Shown: positions 1 through 7,407 of the stretch, piece after piece
How positions within the stretch are numbered: the stretch's first letter is position 1
Layout of the letters: each line of letters opens with the position of its first letter
NCBI GenBank assembly: GCA_002728175.1
Contig: PBVH01000032.1
Span: 11,912 to 24,407 of the forward strand
Source of the DNA: Flavobacteriales bacterium
GTDB lineage: Bacteria; Bacteroidota; Bacteroidia; Flavobacteriales; BACL11
Length of the DNA stretch: 12,496 nt
Direction of reading: 5' to 3'
Made by a program: the position numbers and the translations under genes
Notes under the pieces: generated by a model
Told to the model about the DNA's origin: nothing
Database searches by the model: none
The model's input: only the letters and a program-made list of their open reading frames with translations

Positions 1-747
1 CCAAGCTCTAAAGATATTAAACCTAAATTTTCAACACAGTATGCATTGGGATATTTTAAAAATTTTAATGAAAATATGTATGAAACCTCAGTCGAAGCAT
101 ATTATAAAGAAATTGCAAACCTCATTGAATACAAAGAAGGTGTTTTACCGGAAGATAATACTAATACAAATAGTGATGATGCATTTGTGTTTGGTGATGG
201 AGATTCATATGGTGTAGAACTATTAATTAAAAAAAATAAAGGAAAAACAACTGGTTGGATTGGATACACATTATCTAAAACAACAAAATACTTTGATGAT
301 GTTAATAATGGAAACCCTTTTCCTGCCAAATATGATAGAAGACATGACTTATCAATTACAGCATCACACAAACTAAATGACAAATGGACTTTAAGTACTG
401 TTTTTGTCTACGCAACTGGAAATTCAATAACTCTTCCTACTGAAAGATACGTGATTGGTGGTGATGTATACACAGAATATACATCTAGAAATGGCTACAA
501 GATGCCTCCTTATCATAGACTTGATATTGGAGCAACTTTTAAACCAAAACCTAAAAGAAAATACGAGTCTTCATGGAATTTTTCAATATATAATCTTTAC
601 AGTAGAAAAAATCCATACTTTATTTACTTTGCATTAGAATCCGATGATAATAGCGGGAGTATTCAAAATGGAAATATAACTCCTAAAGCTTACCAAGTAT
701 CAATATTTCCAATTTTACCTTCGATTACATGGAATTTTAGTTTTTAA
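1..747 (+). CDS. TonB-dependent outer-membrane receptor, C-terminal part (5' end outside the window)
   Basis: The reading frame is open from base 1, so the visible 248 codons are the C-terminal end of a larger protein; the TTG at 46 is internal. The sequence has the alternating aromatic/polar strands of an outer-membrane beta-barrel, including a YDRRHDLSI segment typical of the last strands of TonB-dependent receptors, and it ends in Phe within PSITWNFSF, the usual C-terminal signal for BAM-mediated barrel insertion. Such receptors import bulky nutrients using TonB/ExbBD energy. The stop is 2 bases before a DUF4249 lipoprotein gene, a common Bacteroidota pairing in which the receptor usually carries an N-terminal carboxypeptidase-like regulatory domain and plug; those parts are not visible. 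The substrate cannot be told from this piece. Family assignment is fairly secure; SusC-type or siderophore-type remains open. Confidence 0.87.
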   Translation, partial: PSSKDIKPKFSTQYALGYFKNFNENMYETSVEAYYKEIANLIEYKEGVLPEDNTNTNSDDAFVFGDGDSYGVELLIKKNKGKTTGWIGYTLSKTTKYFDDVNNGNPFPAKYDRRHDLSITASHKLNDKWTLSTVFVYATGNSITLPTERYVIGGDVYTEYTSRNGYKMPPYHRLDIGATFKPKPKRKYESSWNFSIYNLYSRKNPYFIYFALESDDNSGSIQNGNITPKAYQVSIFPILPSITWNFSF

Positions 748-749
748 TT

Positions 750-1766
750 ATGAAAAGAATATTATTTATAATCATATTATTTACATCTTGTCAAGAAGAA
801 ATAACCTTAGAGCTGGATCAAGCAAGAGACAAATTAGTTGTTGAAGGTTCAATTGAACCAGGTTTTCCACCCTATGTAATTTTAACAAAAAATCAAGGGT
901 ACTTTTCCAAAATAGACACTAATACATATAGTAATTTATTTGTTAAAGATGCGATTATCACTGTTTCTTATACAGAAAATAATGTTACTGAAGTTATTGA
1001 GCTAACTACTGAAGTAACAGATCTACTTGGATCTGATACGATTGTAATTTATACTGTTAAATTAGATGAATACGATTTTATTAATGGATTAGATAATTAT
1101 AACTTTAGTAAAATTGGAAGAACATATAATTTAAACATATATTGGCGAGGAGATTCAATTACTGCACAAACAACTATTCCTGAACCTACCCCATTAGACA
1201 GTATTTGGGTTGAGAAAAGTGAATTTGGAGAATTCGATTTTGAATCTGAAATAAGAGCCTGGTACTCAGATCCAGCAGGTATACAAAATAATTTACTAAC
1301 AAAAACAAAATTAGTATCCTATTCAGAAAATGATAGTTCAGAATGTAGAAGCATTGAAAAAGAAGATTTTTTTCTACAACTTTTAGACTGTGGCACAGAT
1401 ATTTTGATTGATGGTGAAAGCTTCGAGTTTCCAATTCCAAAATTAGATAATGGTTTTCCAATAGGAAACTACAGAGCAACACATTATGAGGAATGTGAAA
1501 ACGGAGATAGTGTTCTTATAAATAAAGAAATTGTATTAATTAAATTTTGTCAAATTAATGAAGAATCAATGAGATTTTGGCGTGGTGTAGTTCGTCAAGC
1601 CGGTTTTAATTCTAATCCATTTACTGAACCACTTAATCTACCAAGTAATATTGATGGAGGTCTCGGTGTATGGACAGGATTTAGTCCAACCTACTACAAA
1701 GTTCCAATTGTTCAAGACACCACAATATTTTACCAATATGACCCAAAATTTGAAGATATATTATAA
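750..1766 (+). CDS. DUF4249 family lipoprotein, partner of the upstream TonB-dependent receptor
   Basis: This 338-residue protein starts with a very short lipoprotein signal: MKR, a hydrophobic run, then FTSC with the lipidated Cys at residue 14. Phe at -3 is slightly off the classical lipobox, but the position is otherwise convincing. The mature N-terminus (CQEEITLELD) and a C-terminal block near residues 285-312 (NPFTEPLNLPSNI, GGLGVWTG) match the Bacteroidota-specific DUF4249 family as I remember it. Its biochemical role is not established; these genes usually lie next to TonB-dependent receptors, so an accessory role in substrate capture at the outer membrane is an inference. The acidic residues after the Cys could favour surface exposure. 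It is almost certainly cotranscribed with the receptor (2-base gap), and trxB follows after 17 bases. Confidence 0.88.
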   Translation: MKRILFIIILFTSCQEEITLELDQARDKLVVEGSIEPGFPPYVILTKNQGYFSKIDTNTYSNLFVKDAIITVSYTENNVTEVIELTTEVTDLLGSDTIVIYTVKLDEYDFINGLDNYNFSKIGRTYNLNIYWRGDSITAQTTIPEPTPLDSIWVEKSEFGEFDFESEIRAWYSDPAGIQNNLLTKTKLVSYSENDSSECRSIEKEDFFLQLLDCGTDILIDGESFEFPIPKLDNGFPIGNYRATHYEECENGDSVLINKEIVLIKFCQINEESMRFWRGVVRQAGFNSNPFTEPLNLPSNIDGGLGVWTGFSPTYYKVPIVQDTTIFYQYDPKFEDIL

Positions 1767-1783
1767 TTTTACAAAAAAAAATT

Positions 1784-2734
1784 ATGCAAGAGGAAATTGA
1801 AAATATTGAAACACTAATTATCGGATCAGGTCCTGCAGGATATACAGCTGCAATTTATGCAGCAAGGGCCGACATGAAACCGGTTGTAATCCAGGGTCTC
1901 CAGCCTGGCGGACAATTAACAACAACAACAGATGTTGATAATTTTCCTGGCTACAGAGATGGAGTTACCGGACCTGAAATGATGGAAGATTTAAAAGCTC
2001 AAGCTGAAAGATTTGGGACAGATACTCGATGGGGAATGGTTACCAAAGTTGATTTATCAAATAGACCATTTAAAGTTGAAATAGATAATACAAAAAATAT
2101 TATTGCTCAAACAATAATTATAGCGACTGGAGCTACAGCAAAGTGGCTTGGGATTGATGATGAAAAAAGACTAAATGGATATGGTGTTTCAGCATGCGCA
2201 ACATGTGATGGATTTTTTTATAAAGGAAAAGATGTTGTTGTTGTTGGAGGAGGCGATACAGCGGCAGAAGAAGCTACATATTTAGCAAAATTATGTAACA
2301 AAGTAACCATGTTAGTTAGAAAAGATTATTTGAGAGCATCAAAGGCTATGCAACATAGAGTTATGGCAACTAAAAATCTTACAGTTCTCTTTAATCACGA
2401 AACTAAAAGTATTAATGGAGAACCTGGTCCTATTGGAGTAGAAAGTGTTACAGCAATTAACAATATAACTAACCAAGAAATTATTATCCCAGCCTCTGGA
2501 TTTTTTGTAGCTATAGGACACAAACCTAATACTGATCTTTTCAAAGATCAACTTGAAATGGATGAAAACGGCTATCTTAAAGTTATACCTGGTACAGCTT
2601 CAACTGAAGTAGATGGAGTATATGCAGCCGGTGATGTTGCAGATCATGTCTACAGACAAGCAGTAACTTCCGCCGGAACTGGTTGTATGGCCGCTTTAGA
2701 TGCGGAAAGATTTCTTTCATCACAAGCAACATAA
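1784..2734 (+). CDS. trxB: Thioredoxin reductase (NADPH)
   Basis: Cytoplasmic FAD enzyme that passes electrons from NADPH to thioredoxin. The 316 residues match the low-molecular-weight bacterial family in length and order. The FAD-binding GSGPAG is at residues 14-19, the ATG motif at 114-116, and the redox-active pair is Cys138 and Cys141 in CATCD. The NADPH-domain glycine motif GGGDTAAEEA is at 155-164, with a basic VRKDYLR patch at 178-184, and the second FAD motif YAAGDVAD is at 280-287. All catalytic elements are present. The NADPH motif is of the canonical kind rather than that of ferredoxin/flavodoxin-linked relatives. It follows the lipoprotein gene after 17 A/T-rich bases with no Shine-Dalgarno sequence or clear promoter, so it may be read from the same transcript although the function is unrelated. 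Its coding sequence looks less AT-rich than that of recQ downstream. Confidence 0.97.
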   Translation: MQEEIENIETLIIGSGPAGYTAAIYAARADMKPVVIQGLQPGGQLTTTTDVDNFPGYRDGVTGPEMMEDLKAQAERFGTDTRWGMVTKVDLSNRPFKVEIDNTKNIIAQTIIIATGATAKWLGIDDEKRLNGYGVSACATCDGFFYKGKDVVVVGGGDTAAEEATYLAKLCNKVTMLVRKDYLRASKAMQHRVMATKNLTVLFNHETKSINGEPGPIGVESVTAINNITNQEIIIPASGFFVAIGHKPNTDLFKDQLEMDENGYLKVIPGTASTEVDGVYAAGDVADHVYRQAVTSAGTGCMAALDAERFLSSQAT

Positions 2735-2779
2735 CATTACATAATTCGTATATTTAAATTATTTATACTTTCAAATCTC

Positions 2780-4492
2780 ATGAATGCAATAGATATTTTA
2801 AGTAAATATTGGGGCTATTCTACATTTAGATCAAAGCAAGAAGAAGTTATAGAAAATATCCTAGTTAATAAAGATGTTTTGGCAATATTTCCAGTTGGTG
2901 AAGGAAAATCCTTATGCTATCAAATCCCTGCATTAATGAAAAATGGCGTATGCTTGGTCATATCACCATTAATCTCACTAATGACAGATCAGTTAAGATT
3001 TTTATCATCAAAAGGAATAAAATCAATAGCAATTAATAAAAACATCAATTTAAATGAAATTGATGATATATTTAACAAGTGTAAGTTTGGCGGCATCAAA
3101 TTTCTTTTTCTTTCGCCTGAAAGACTTCAAAGCAGTAAAATTAAAAGAAAATTAAATGACATTAACATTAATCTTATTGCAGTAGATGAAGCACATTGCA
3201 TTTCAGAATGGGGTCACCAGTTTAGACCATCTTTCAGAAAAATTTCAGATCTAAGAACAATATTACCACAAACACCAATACTTGCTCTAACAGCAACTGC
3301 AAATAAATACGTCATTGATGATATTACAACAAACTTGCATTTTAAAAAAAATCATGAAATTATTAAAACATCATTGAAAAAAAATAATATTTCATATTTA
3401 GTACTAGAAAACATTGATAAAAGAAAAAAACTAATAGAATTAGTAGAAAAAATTAAAAGTTCGATTATTATTTACGCCAATAGCAGAAAAAACGTCGAGA
3501 ATATTTCAAAATATCTAAATTATAATAAATATAATTCATGTTTCTATCATGCAGGTTTATCTTATGAAAATAGAAAAAATATTCAAGAAAAATGGATTAA
3601 AAATCAAATTAGAATAATTGTTGCAACAAGTTCATTTGGAATGGGTATTAATAAACAGGATGTAAGGTTAGTAATTAATTTTTCATTACCTCCAAACATT
3701 GAAACTTATTATCAACAGTCAGGAAGGGCAGGAAGAGATAATAAAAAAGCCTACTCAATTTTATTATTTGACGAAAATGATATTAAATACCAACAACAAC
3801 TATTAAGACAACGATATCCTAAGTGTTATGAAATAATTGATTTCTACAATAATTTAAGCAACTATTTACAAATTCCAATTGGATCAGTTCCTGAAGACAA
3901 TAAGTCTATTAATATTGAAAACTTTAAAGAAAGATATAAAATATCTTCAATTGAATTGTATAATTTTCTTAACATACTACAAAATGAAGGTTATATTATT
4001 TTCAAAGGTTTTGTTAAGCCTCATTCCAAATTAAAAATTATTTTGGATACAAATAATCTTTATAAGTTTCAAATTGAAAACAGACTTTATGATCAATTTA
4101 TTAGATTATTACTCAGAACATATCCAAAATTATTTAATCAATACGTTTCAATTAACGAGGAAATTATTGCTAAAAAAATCAATCGAGATATAGATTATAT
4201 TAAAAAAATATTAAATAAACTTGAGAAATTAGAAGTTGTTAAATATCAATTTAATGATGAAAATACAATTACTATTAAATACTTAATTCCAAGAGTTGAT
4301 AGTCAATATTTATCTTTTAATGATGCGGAAATTGAAAAGAGAAAAAAATCTGATTTATATAGACTAGAAAAAATGATAAGTTTTTGCAAAAATCAAGATC
4401 AGTGCAGAAGAAATTTAATTTTAAACTATTTTGATGAAGTTGAAAGTAATGATTGTGAAAATTGTAGTAATTGTTTAAAATATGATTTATGA
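2780..4492 (+). CDS. recQ: RecQ-family ATP-dependent DNA helicase (Bacteroidota type, no HRDC domain)
   Basis: This 570-residue SF2 helicase unwinds DNA 3'-5' in recombination and replication-fork repair. Visible motifs in order: motif 0 around F16-R17-Q20, Walker A PVGEGKS at 38-44, DEAH at 136-139 followed by the aromatic loop CISEWGHQFRP, TATAN at 171-175, motif V FGMGINKQDVR at 286-296 and motif VI QQSGRAGRD at 312-320. A wing-helix-like region fills about 350-525. A zinc cluster sits at the extreme C-terminus (Cys536, Cys542, Cys559, Cys562, Cys565) with the linker CRRNLILNYFDE. Having this cluster last, without an HRDC domain, is normal for a RecQ group in Bacteroidota and does not indicate truncation. 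Oddities: Walker A is usually PTGGGKS, motif VI usually has Glu where Gln313 stands, and Asn300 replaces the usual His of VIH. It lies 45 bases after trxB and 64 bases before fmt. Confidence 0.93.
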   Translation: MNAIDILSKYWGYSTFRSKQEEVIENILVNKDVLAIFPVGEGKSLCYQIPALMKNGVCLVISPLISLMTDQLRFLSSKGIKSIAINKNINLNEIDDIFNKCKFGGIKFLFLSPERLQSSKIKRKLNDININLIAVDEAHCISEWGHQFRPSFRKISDLRTILPQTPILALTATANKYVIDDITTNLHFKKNHEIIKTSLKKNNISYLVLENIDKRKKLIELVEKIKSSIIIYANSRKNVENISKYLNYNKYNSCFYHAGLSYENRKNIQEKWIKNQIRIIVATSSFGMGINKQDVRLVINFSLPPNIETYYQQSGRAGRDNKKAYSILLFDENDIKYQQQLLRQRYPKCYEIIDFYNNLSNYLQIPIGSVPEDNKSINIENFKERYKISSIELYNFLNILQNEGYIIFKGFVKPHSKLKIILDTNNLYKFQIENRLYDQFIRLLLRTYPKLFNQYVSINEEIIAKKINRDIDYIKKILNKLEKLEVVKYQFNDENTITIKYLIPRVDSQYLSFNDAEIEKRKKSDLYRLEKMISFCKNQDQCRRNLILNYFDEVESNDCENCSNCLKYDL

Positions 4493-4556
4493 CTCTATGT
4501 ATTAAAAACATAATATATTAGCAAATCAATATTTTAAATCAAATAAAATACAATTG

Positions 4557-5534
4557 ATGAAAATCATATTCTTTGGGACACCAGATTTTGCCGCATTTAT
4601 TTTATCAAAGTTAATAAAACAAAAAAAAGAAATATTAGCTGCGGTAACATTACCAGACAGAAAAAAAGGAAGAGGGAAAAAAATCATATCTACCCCGGTT
4701 AAAGAAGTTAGTAAAAAATATAATATCAAAGTTTTTGAAACATTAAAGTTCGATGATATTAATTTTATTTCTGATCTCAAAAAACTTAATGCAGATATTT
4801 TTATTGTTGTTGCATTCAAATTTTTACCAAAATGTATTTGGCAAATACCGCATTTAGGAACAATAAATTTACACACTTCATATTTACCAAATTATAAAGG
4901 AGCTGCACCAATTAATAGAGTTATAATTAATGGAGAAAGCTCAACTGGCATTTCAACATTTTATATAAATGAAAAAATTGATTCTGGAAAATTGATTTTA
5001 AGAGATAAAATTGAACTAAAAAAAACCACTACTGCCGCCCAACTTTACAATATTATGAAAGTGAAAGGTGAAAAAATTGTCTTAAAAACAATTAAATCAA
5101 TTGAAGAAAAGAAATTACGAAATCTTAATGTTTCATCTAATAAGAATAATAACTATGCAAAAAAAATTAGTAAAGAATGTTGTAAAATAAATTGGGATAT
5201 TTCTGCATCTAGCATACACAACTTAGTGAGAGGACTATCTCCTTATGTTGATGATAATCTTTTACTTAGTGAAATAGAAATATTTCCTGGAGCTTGGACA
5301 CACTTTAAAATAAATAATTCTATTAAAAGAGTTAAAATATTATTAACTAAACTAAAAGAACACACAAATTCTTCTCATCTATCAATTTGTTGTGATAATA
5401 AAACTTATTTAAATATTTGTGTTAACGGTCAATTTTTATCTATTATGTATTTACAGATTGAAGGCAAAAAACCTATGTCAATAAAATCATTTTTGCAAGG
5501 TAATAAAATCGATAACACAAACTTTATACTGTGA
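4557..5534 (+). CDS. fmt: Methionyl-tRNA formyltransferase
   Basis: Transfers a formyl group from 10-formyl-tetrahydrofolate to Met on initiator tRNA. I chose the ATG at 4557 rather than the TTG just before it because the protein then begins MKIIFFGTPDFA, the normal N-terminus. The hydrolase-like catalytic triad is visible: Asn104 and His106 in NLHTSYLP, and Asp142 in KIDSGKLI. GAAPINR at 115-121 and TGIS at 130-133 are also family hallmarks. The C-terminal tRNA-binding domain is recognisable from ISKECCKINWDISA and VRGLSPY, but about 13 residues (231-243) separate SPY from PGAWT, which are normally contiguous. Total length is 325, close to the usual 310-320. It lies 64 bases after recQ with no obvious promoter, and its TGA overlaps the GTG of the next gene. 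Confidence 0.96.
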   Translation: MKIIFFGTPDFAAFILSKLIKQKKEILAAVTLPDRKKGRGKKIISTPVKEVSKKYNIKVFETLKFDDINFISDLKKLNADIFIVVAFKFLPKCIWQIPHLGTINLHTSYLPNYKGAAPINRVIINGESSTGISTFYINEKIDSGKLILRDKIELKKTTTAAQLYNIMKVKGEKIVLKTIKSIEEKKLRNLNVSSNKNNNYAKKISKECCKINWDISASSIHNLVRGLSPYVDDNLLLSEIEIFPGAWTHFKINNSIKRVKILLTKLKEHTNSSHLSICCDNKTYLNICVNGQFLSIMYLQIEGKKPMSIKSFLQGNKIDNTNFIL

Positions 5535-6205
5535 ACCTTTTTAATAAAAAAATTCTCTTTTTAAAGCAATTCATCACAGATAAAAGATGGGATAATTTTT
5601 TAAAAATCTTAGATGAAAGAACAAATTATTTAACAATCATCTTAGAAGATATTTATCATGAACATAACATTTCAGCGTGCTTAAGATCTGCTGATTGTTT
5701 TGGAATTCAAAATGTTAATATTATTGAACAAAAACATTCTTTTAAAGACAATAAAGAAATTTCGATGGGTGCTAGTAAATGGATTAATATTAAAAAGCAT
5801 AGGAGAACAATCAGTGCAATAAAAAAATTGAAAAAAGAGGGCTATAAGATTGTTTTGACATCACCTCATAATACAGAGAAAACTATCTTTGATGATTCTC
5901 TGATAGAAGATAAAGTTGCAATTTTGTTTGGATCTGAAGTAAACGGATATAGTAAAGATGCACAAAAATTAGCTGATGAATTTATAAGTATTCCAATGTA
6001 TGGATTTACAGAAAGCTACAATGTATCAGTAGCAGTTGCACTAACTCTACAACAATTTACAAACCAATTGAGAAAGTCTAAGGTAAATTGGCAATTGTGT
6101 CAGGACGAAAAAAATAAAATACTTCAGGATTGGTTAAAAAAAAGTATTAAATCTTCAGAAATGTTGGAAAAAAAATTCGATTCAAATCATAACTTAAGCA
6201 GATAA
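5531..6205 (+). CDS. trmH: TrmH-type tRNA 2'-O-methyltransferase (probably tRNA Gm18)
   Basis: SPOUT-class enzyme that methylates a ribose 2'-OH using S-adenosylmethionine, most likely G18 in the tRNA D-loop. The three SpoU motifs are present: motif 1 NISACLRSADCFG with Asn46 and Arg52, motif 2 LFGSEVNG at 132-139 with Glu136, and motif 3 IPMYGFTESYNVSVAVAL at 154-171 with Ser162 and Asn164, forming the trefoil knot. Spacing matches TrmH, and the N-terminal helix FITDKRWDNFLKILDERTNYL is typical. The start is a GTG inside GTGA, shared with the fmt stop, so translation is probably coupled; no ATG lies between it and the conserved region. The last 12 bases overlap the stop end of pdxH on the other strand. 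Gm18 specificity is inferred; other TrmH relatives modify different nucleotides. Confidence 0.9.
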   Translation: MNLFNKKILFLKQFITDKRWDNFLKILDERTNYLTIILEDIYHEHNISACLRSADCFGIQNVNIIEQKHSFKDNKEISMGASKWINIKKHRRTISAIKKLKKEGYKIVLTSPHNTEKTIFDDSLIEDKVAILFGSEVNGYSKDAQKLADEFISIPMYGFTESYNVSVAVALTLQQFTNQLRKSKVNWQLCQDEKNKILQDWLKKSIKSSEMLEKKFDSNHNLSR

Positions 6206-6838
6206 TCTTTTAAATATCCAATCCTCCTTACACTTTTCATAAAGTAACCTGTCATGCAACCTTGAGGGTCTACCCTGCCAAAATTCTATTTTATGAGGAA
6301 TTATAGAATATCCACCCCAATGATTAGGTCTTTTAATTTTCTTATTTTTATGTAAGAATTTAAAATGCTCAACATCATTAGTAAAATCATGGGCTATATC
6401 GATAATTTCACTTTGAGAAGACACACATGCCCCTATTTGACTTTCAATAGGTCTTGCATTAAAATAATCATCTGAATCATCTTCGCTAATTTTAGTTGCT
6501 TTACCATTGATTCTAACCTGTCTTTCTGAATTAACCCAAAAAAAATTTAAACAAACATTATTATTACAACTAATTTCTTTGCCTTTATTACTATTGTAAT
6601 TAGTAAAAAAAATAAATTCATCATTTTTCAGATATTTTAATAGTACTACTCTTGATGAAGGAATATTATCAGAACTAACAGTTGATAAAACACATGCATT
6701 TACGTCTTTATAATTATTTGATTTCTCAAAATTAAACCAATCAATGAATAAATCAATAGGGTTTTTTCTAACATTAGAAAAATCAATGTGATCTAAATTA
6801 TAATTTTCTCTTAGGTTGTTAATATCTAAATTTTTCAT
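6194..6838 (-). CDS. pdxH: Pyridoxamine/pyridoxine 5'-phosphate oxidase
   Basis: FMN-dependent cytoplasmic enzyme that oxidises pyridoxamine or pyridoxine 5'-phosphate to pyridoxal 5'-phosphate (PLP), the final or salvage step of vitamin B6 metabolism. The 214 residues match the family length. FMN/substrate motifs are visible as SSRVVLLK (61-68) and FTNYNSNKG (78-86), followed by RPNHWGGY (170-177). The family signature IEFWQGRPSRLHDR lies at 184-197, and the chain ends in the typical RLSA. It is the only gene on this strand between trmH and the AlgH gene, so it is probably monocistronic, with a TATCTTTG promoter box about 20 bases upstream of the ATG. Its 3' end overlaps trmH by 12 bases tail to tail. 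Confidence 0.96.
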   Translation of the reverse strand: MKNLDINNLRENYNLDHIDFSNVRKNPIDLFIDWFNFEKSNNYKDVNACVLSTVSSDNIPSSRVVLLKYLKNDEFIFFTNYNSNKGKEISCNNNVCLNFFWVNSERQVRINGKATKISEDDSDDYFNARPIESQIGACVSSQSEIIDIAHDFTNDVEHFKFLHKNKKIKRPNHWGGYSIIPHKIEFWQGRPSRLHDRLLYEKCKEDWIFKRLSA

Positions 6839-6859
6839 AAAAATTTATTTTTATATTAG

Positions 6860-6867
6860 CAAAGATA
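6860..6867 (-). promoter_or_regulatory. Probable -7 box (TATCTTTG) for pdxH
   Basis: In the 38-base divergent gap between pdxH and the AlgH gene, the minus strand reads TATCTTTG, an exact match to the Bacteroidota -7 consensus TAnnTTTG. It ends 21 bases before the pdxH ATG, a sensible 5' UTR. I see no clear TTG -33 element at the usual distance, so this is a moderate call. No equivalent box is obvious for the plus-strand gene. Confidence 0.45.
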
Positions 6868-6876
6868 TCCAAAATA

Positions 6877-7407
6877 ATGCATATAAAAAAAGGTACAATA
6901 TTACTTGCAAATCCTCAAATGGAGGATCCGGAATTTTTCAAATCAGTTATATTAATTGTATATTGTGATGATAAAGAAGTTATTGGAATTATACTTAATA
7001 AGCCATCAAAAGAATATTTAAAGCAAATCCCTAATTCTCAAGAACATTTAAATTTAAATGTAGGTGGACCTGTTGAACAAAAGTCTTTATTATTCATACA
7101 TAAATTAAAAACATTAATACCAGGTTCAACAAAAATTAAAGATGATTATTATTTTGGAGGTGATTATGAAATTCTTAGTACTCACATTACAAAAAAAAAT
7201 ATTAATAGAATTTTTATTTATCTTGGATATACAGGATGGACAAAAAATCAATTAATTAGTGAAATAAACGAAAATTCCTGGATTTTATGCGAATATGATT
7301 TAAATGAATGTATTAACAAAAAAAATATTTGGTCAAGCATTATAAAAACACTAGACGAAAAATATGCCATTTGGACTAATGCCACTAGAGATCCAAACTT
7401 AAACTAA
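6877..7407 (+). CDS. YqgE/AlgH family protein (DUF179)
   Basis: This 176-residue cytoplasmic protein belongs to the YqgE/AlgH family, whose molecular function is unsettled; the AlgH name comes from a link to alginate gene regulation in Pseudomonas that need not apply here. Hallmarks are the N-terminal KGTILLANP (5-13), DPEFFKSV (17-24), GIILNKP (37-43), VGGPV (62-66), LLFIH (71-75), the GGD near 94-96, LGYTGW (116-121) and SWIL (134-137). Start and length fit the family. It runs divergently from pdxH and convergently into the class IV aminotransferase gene, overlapping it by 23 bases. From memory, an AlgH gene beside a class IV aminotransferase gene is a recurrent arrangement in Flavobacteriia. 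No signal peptide is seen. Confidence 0.93.
   Translation: MHIKKGTILLANPQMEDPEFFKSVILIVYCDDKEVIGIILNKPSKEYLKQIPNSQEHLNLNVGGPVEQKSLLFIHKLKTLIPGSTKIKDDYYFGGDYEILSTHITKKNINRIFIYLGYTGWTKNQLISEINENSWILCEYDLNECINKKNIWSSIIKTLDEKYAIWTNATRDPNLN

Noticed and set aside
46..48. TTG as a start for the TonB-dependent receptor
   Set aside because: The same frame is open back to base 1 and continues barrel-like sequence, so this is an internal codon of a protein cut by the window edge.
2766..2772. TACTTTC as a -7 promoter box for recQ
   Set aside because: It misses the final G of TAnnTTTG and leaves almost no 5' UTR; no supporting -33 element is visible.
3800..4492. RecQ seemed truncated because it lacks an HRDC domain and ends in the zinc cluster
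   Set aside because: A Bacteroidota RecQ group has exactly this order, so the gene is complete.
4554..4556. TTG as the fmt start
   Set aside because: The next codon is ATG and gives the normal family N-terminus MKIIFFGTP.
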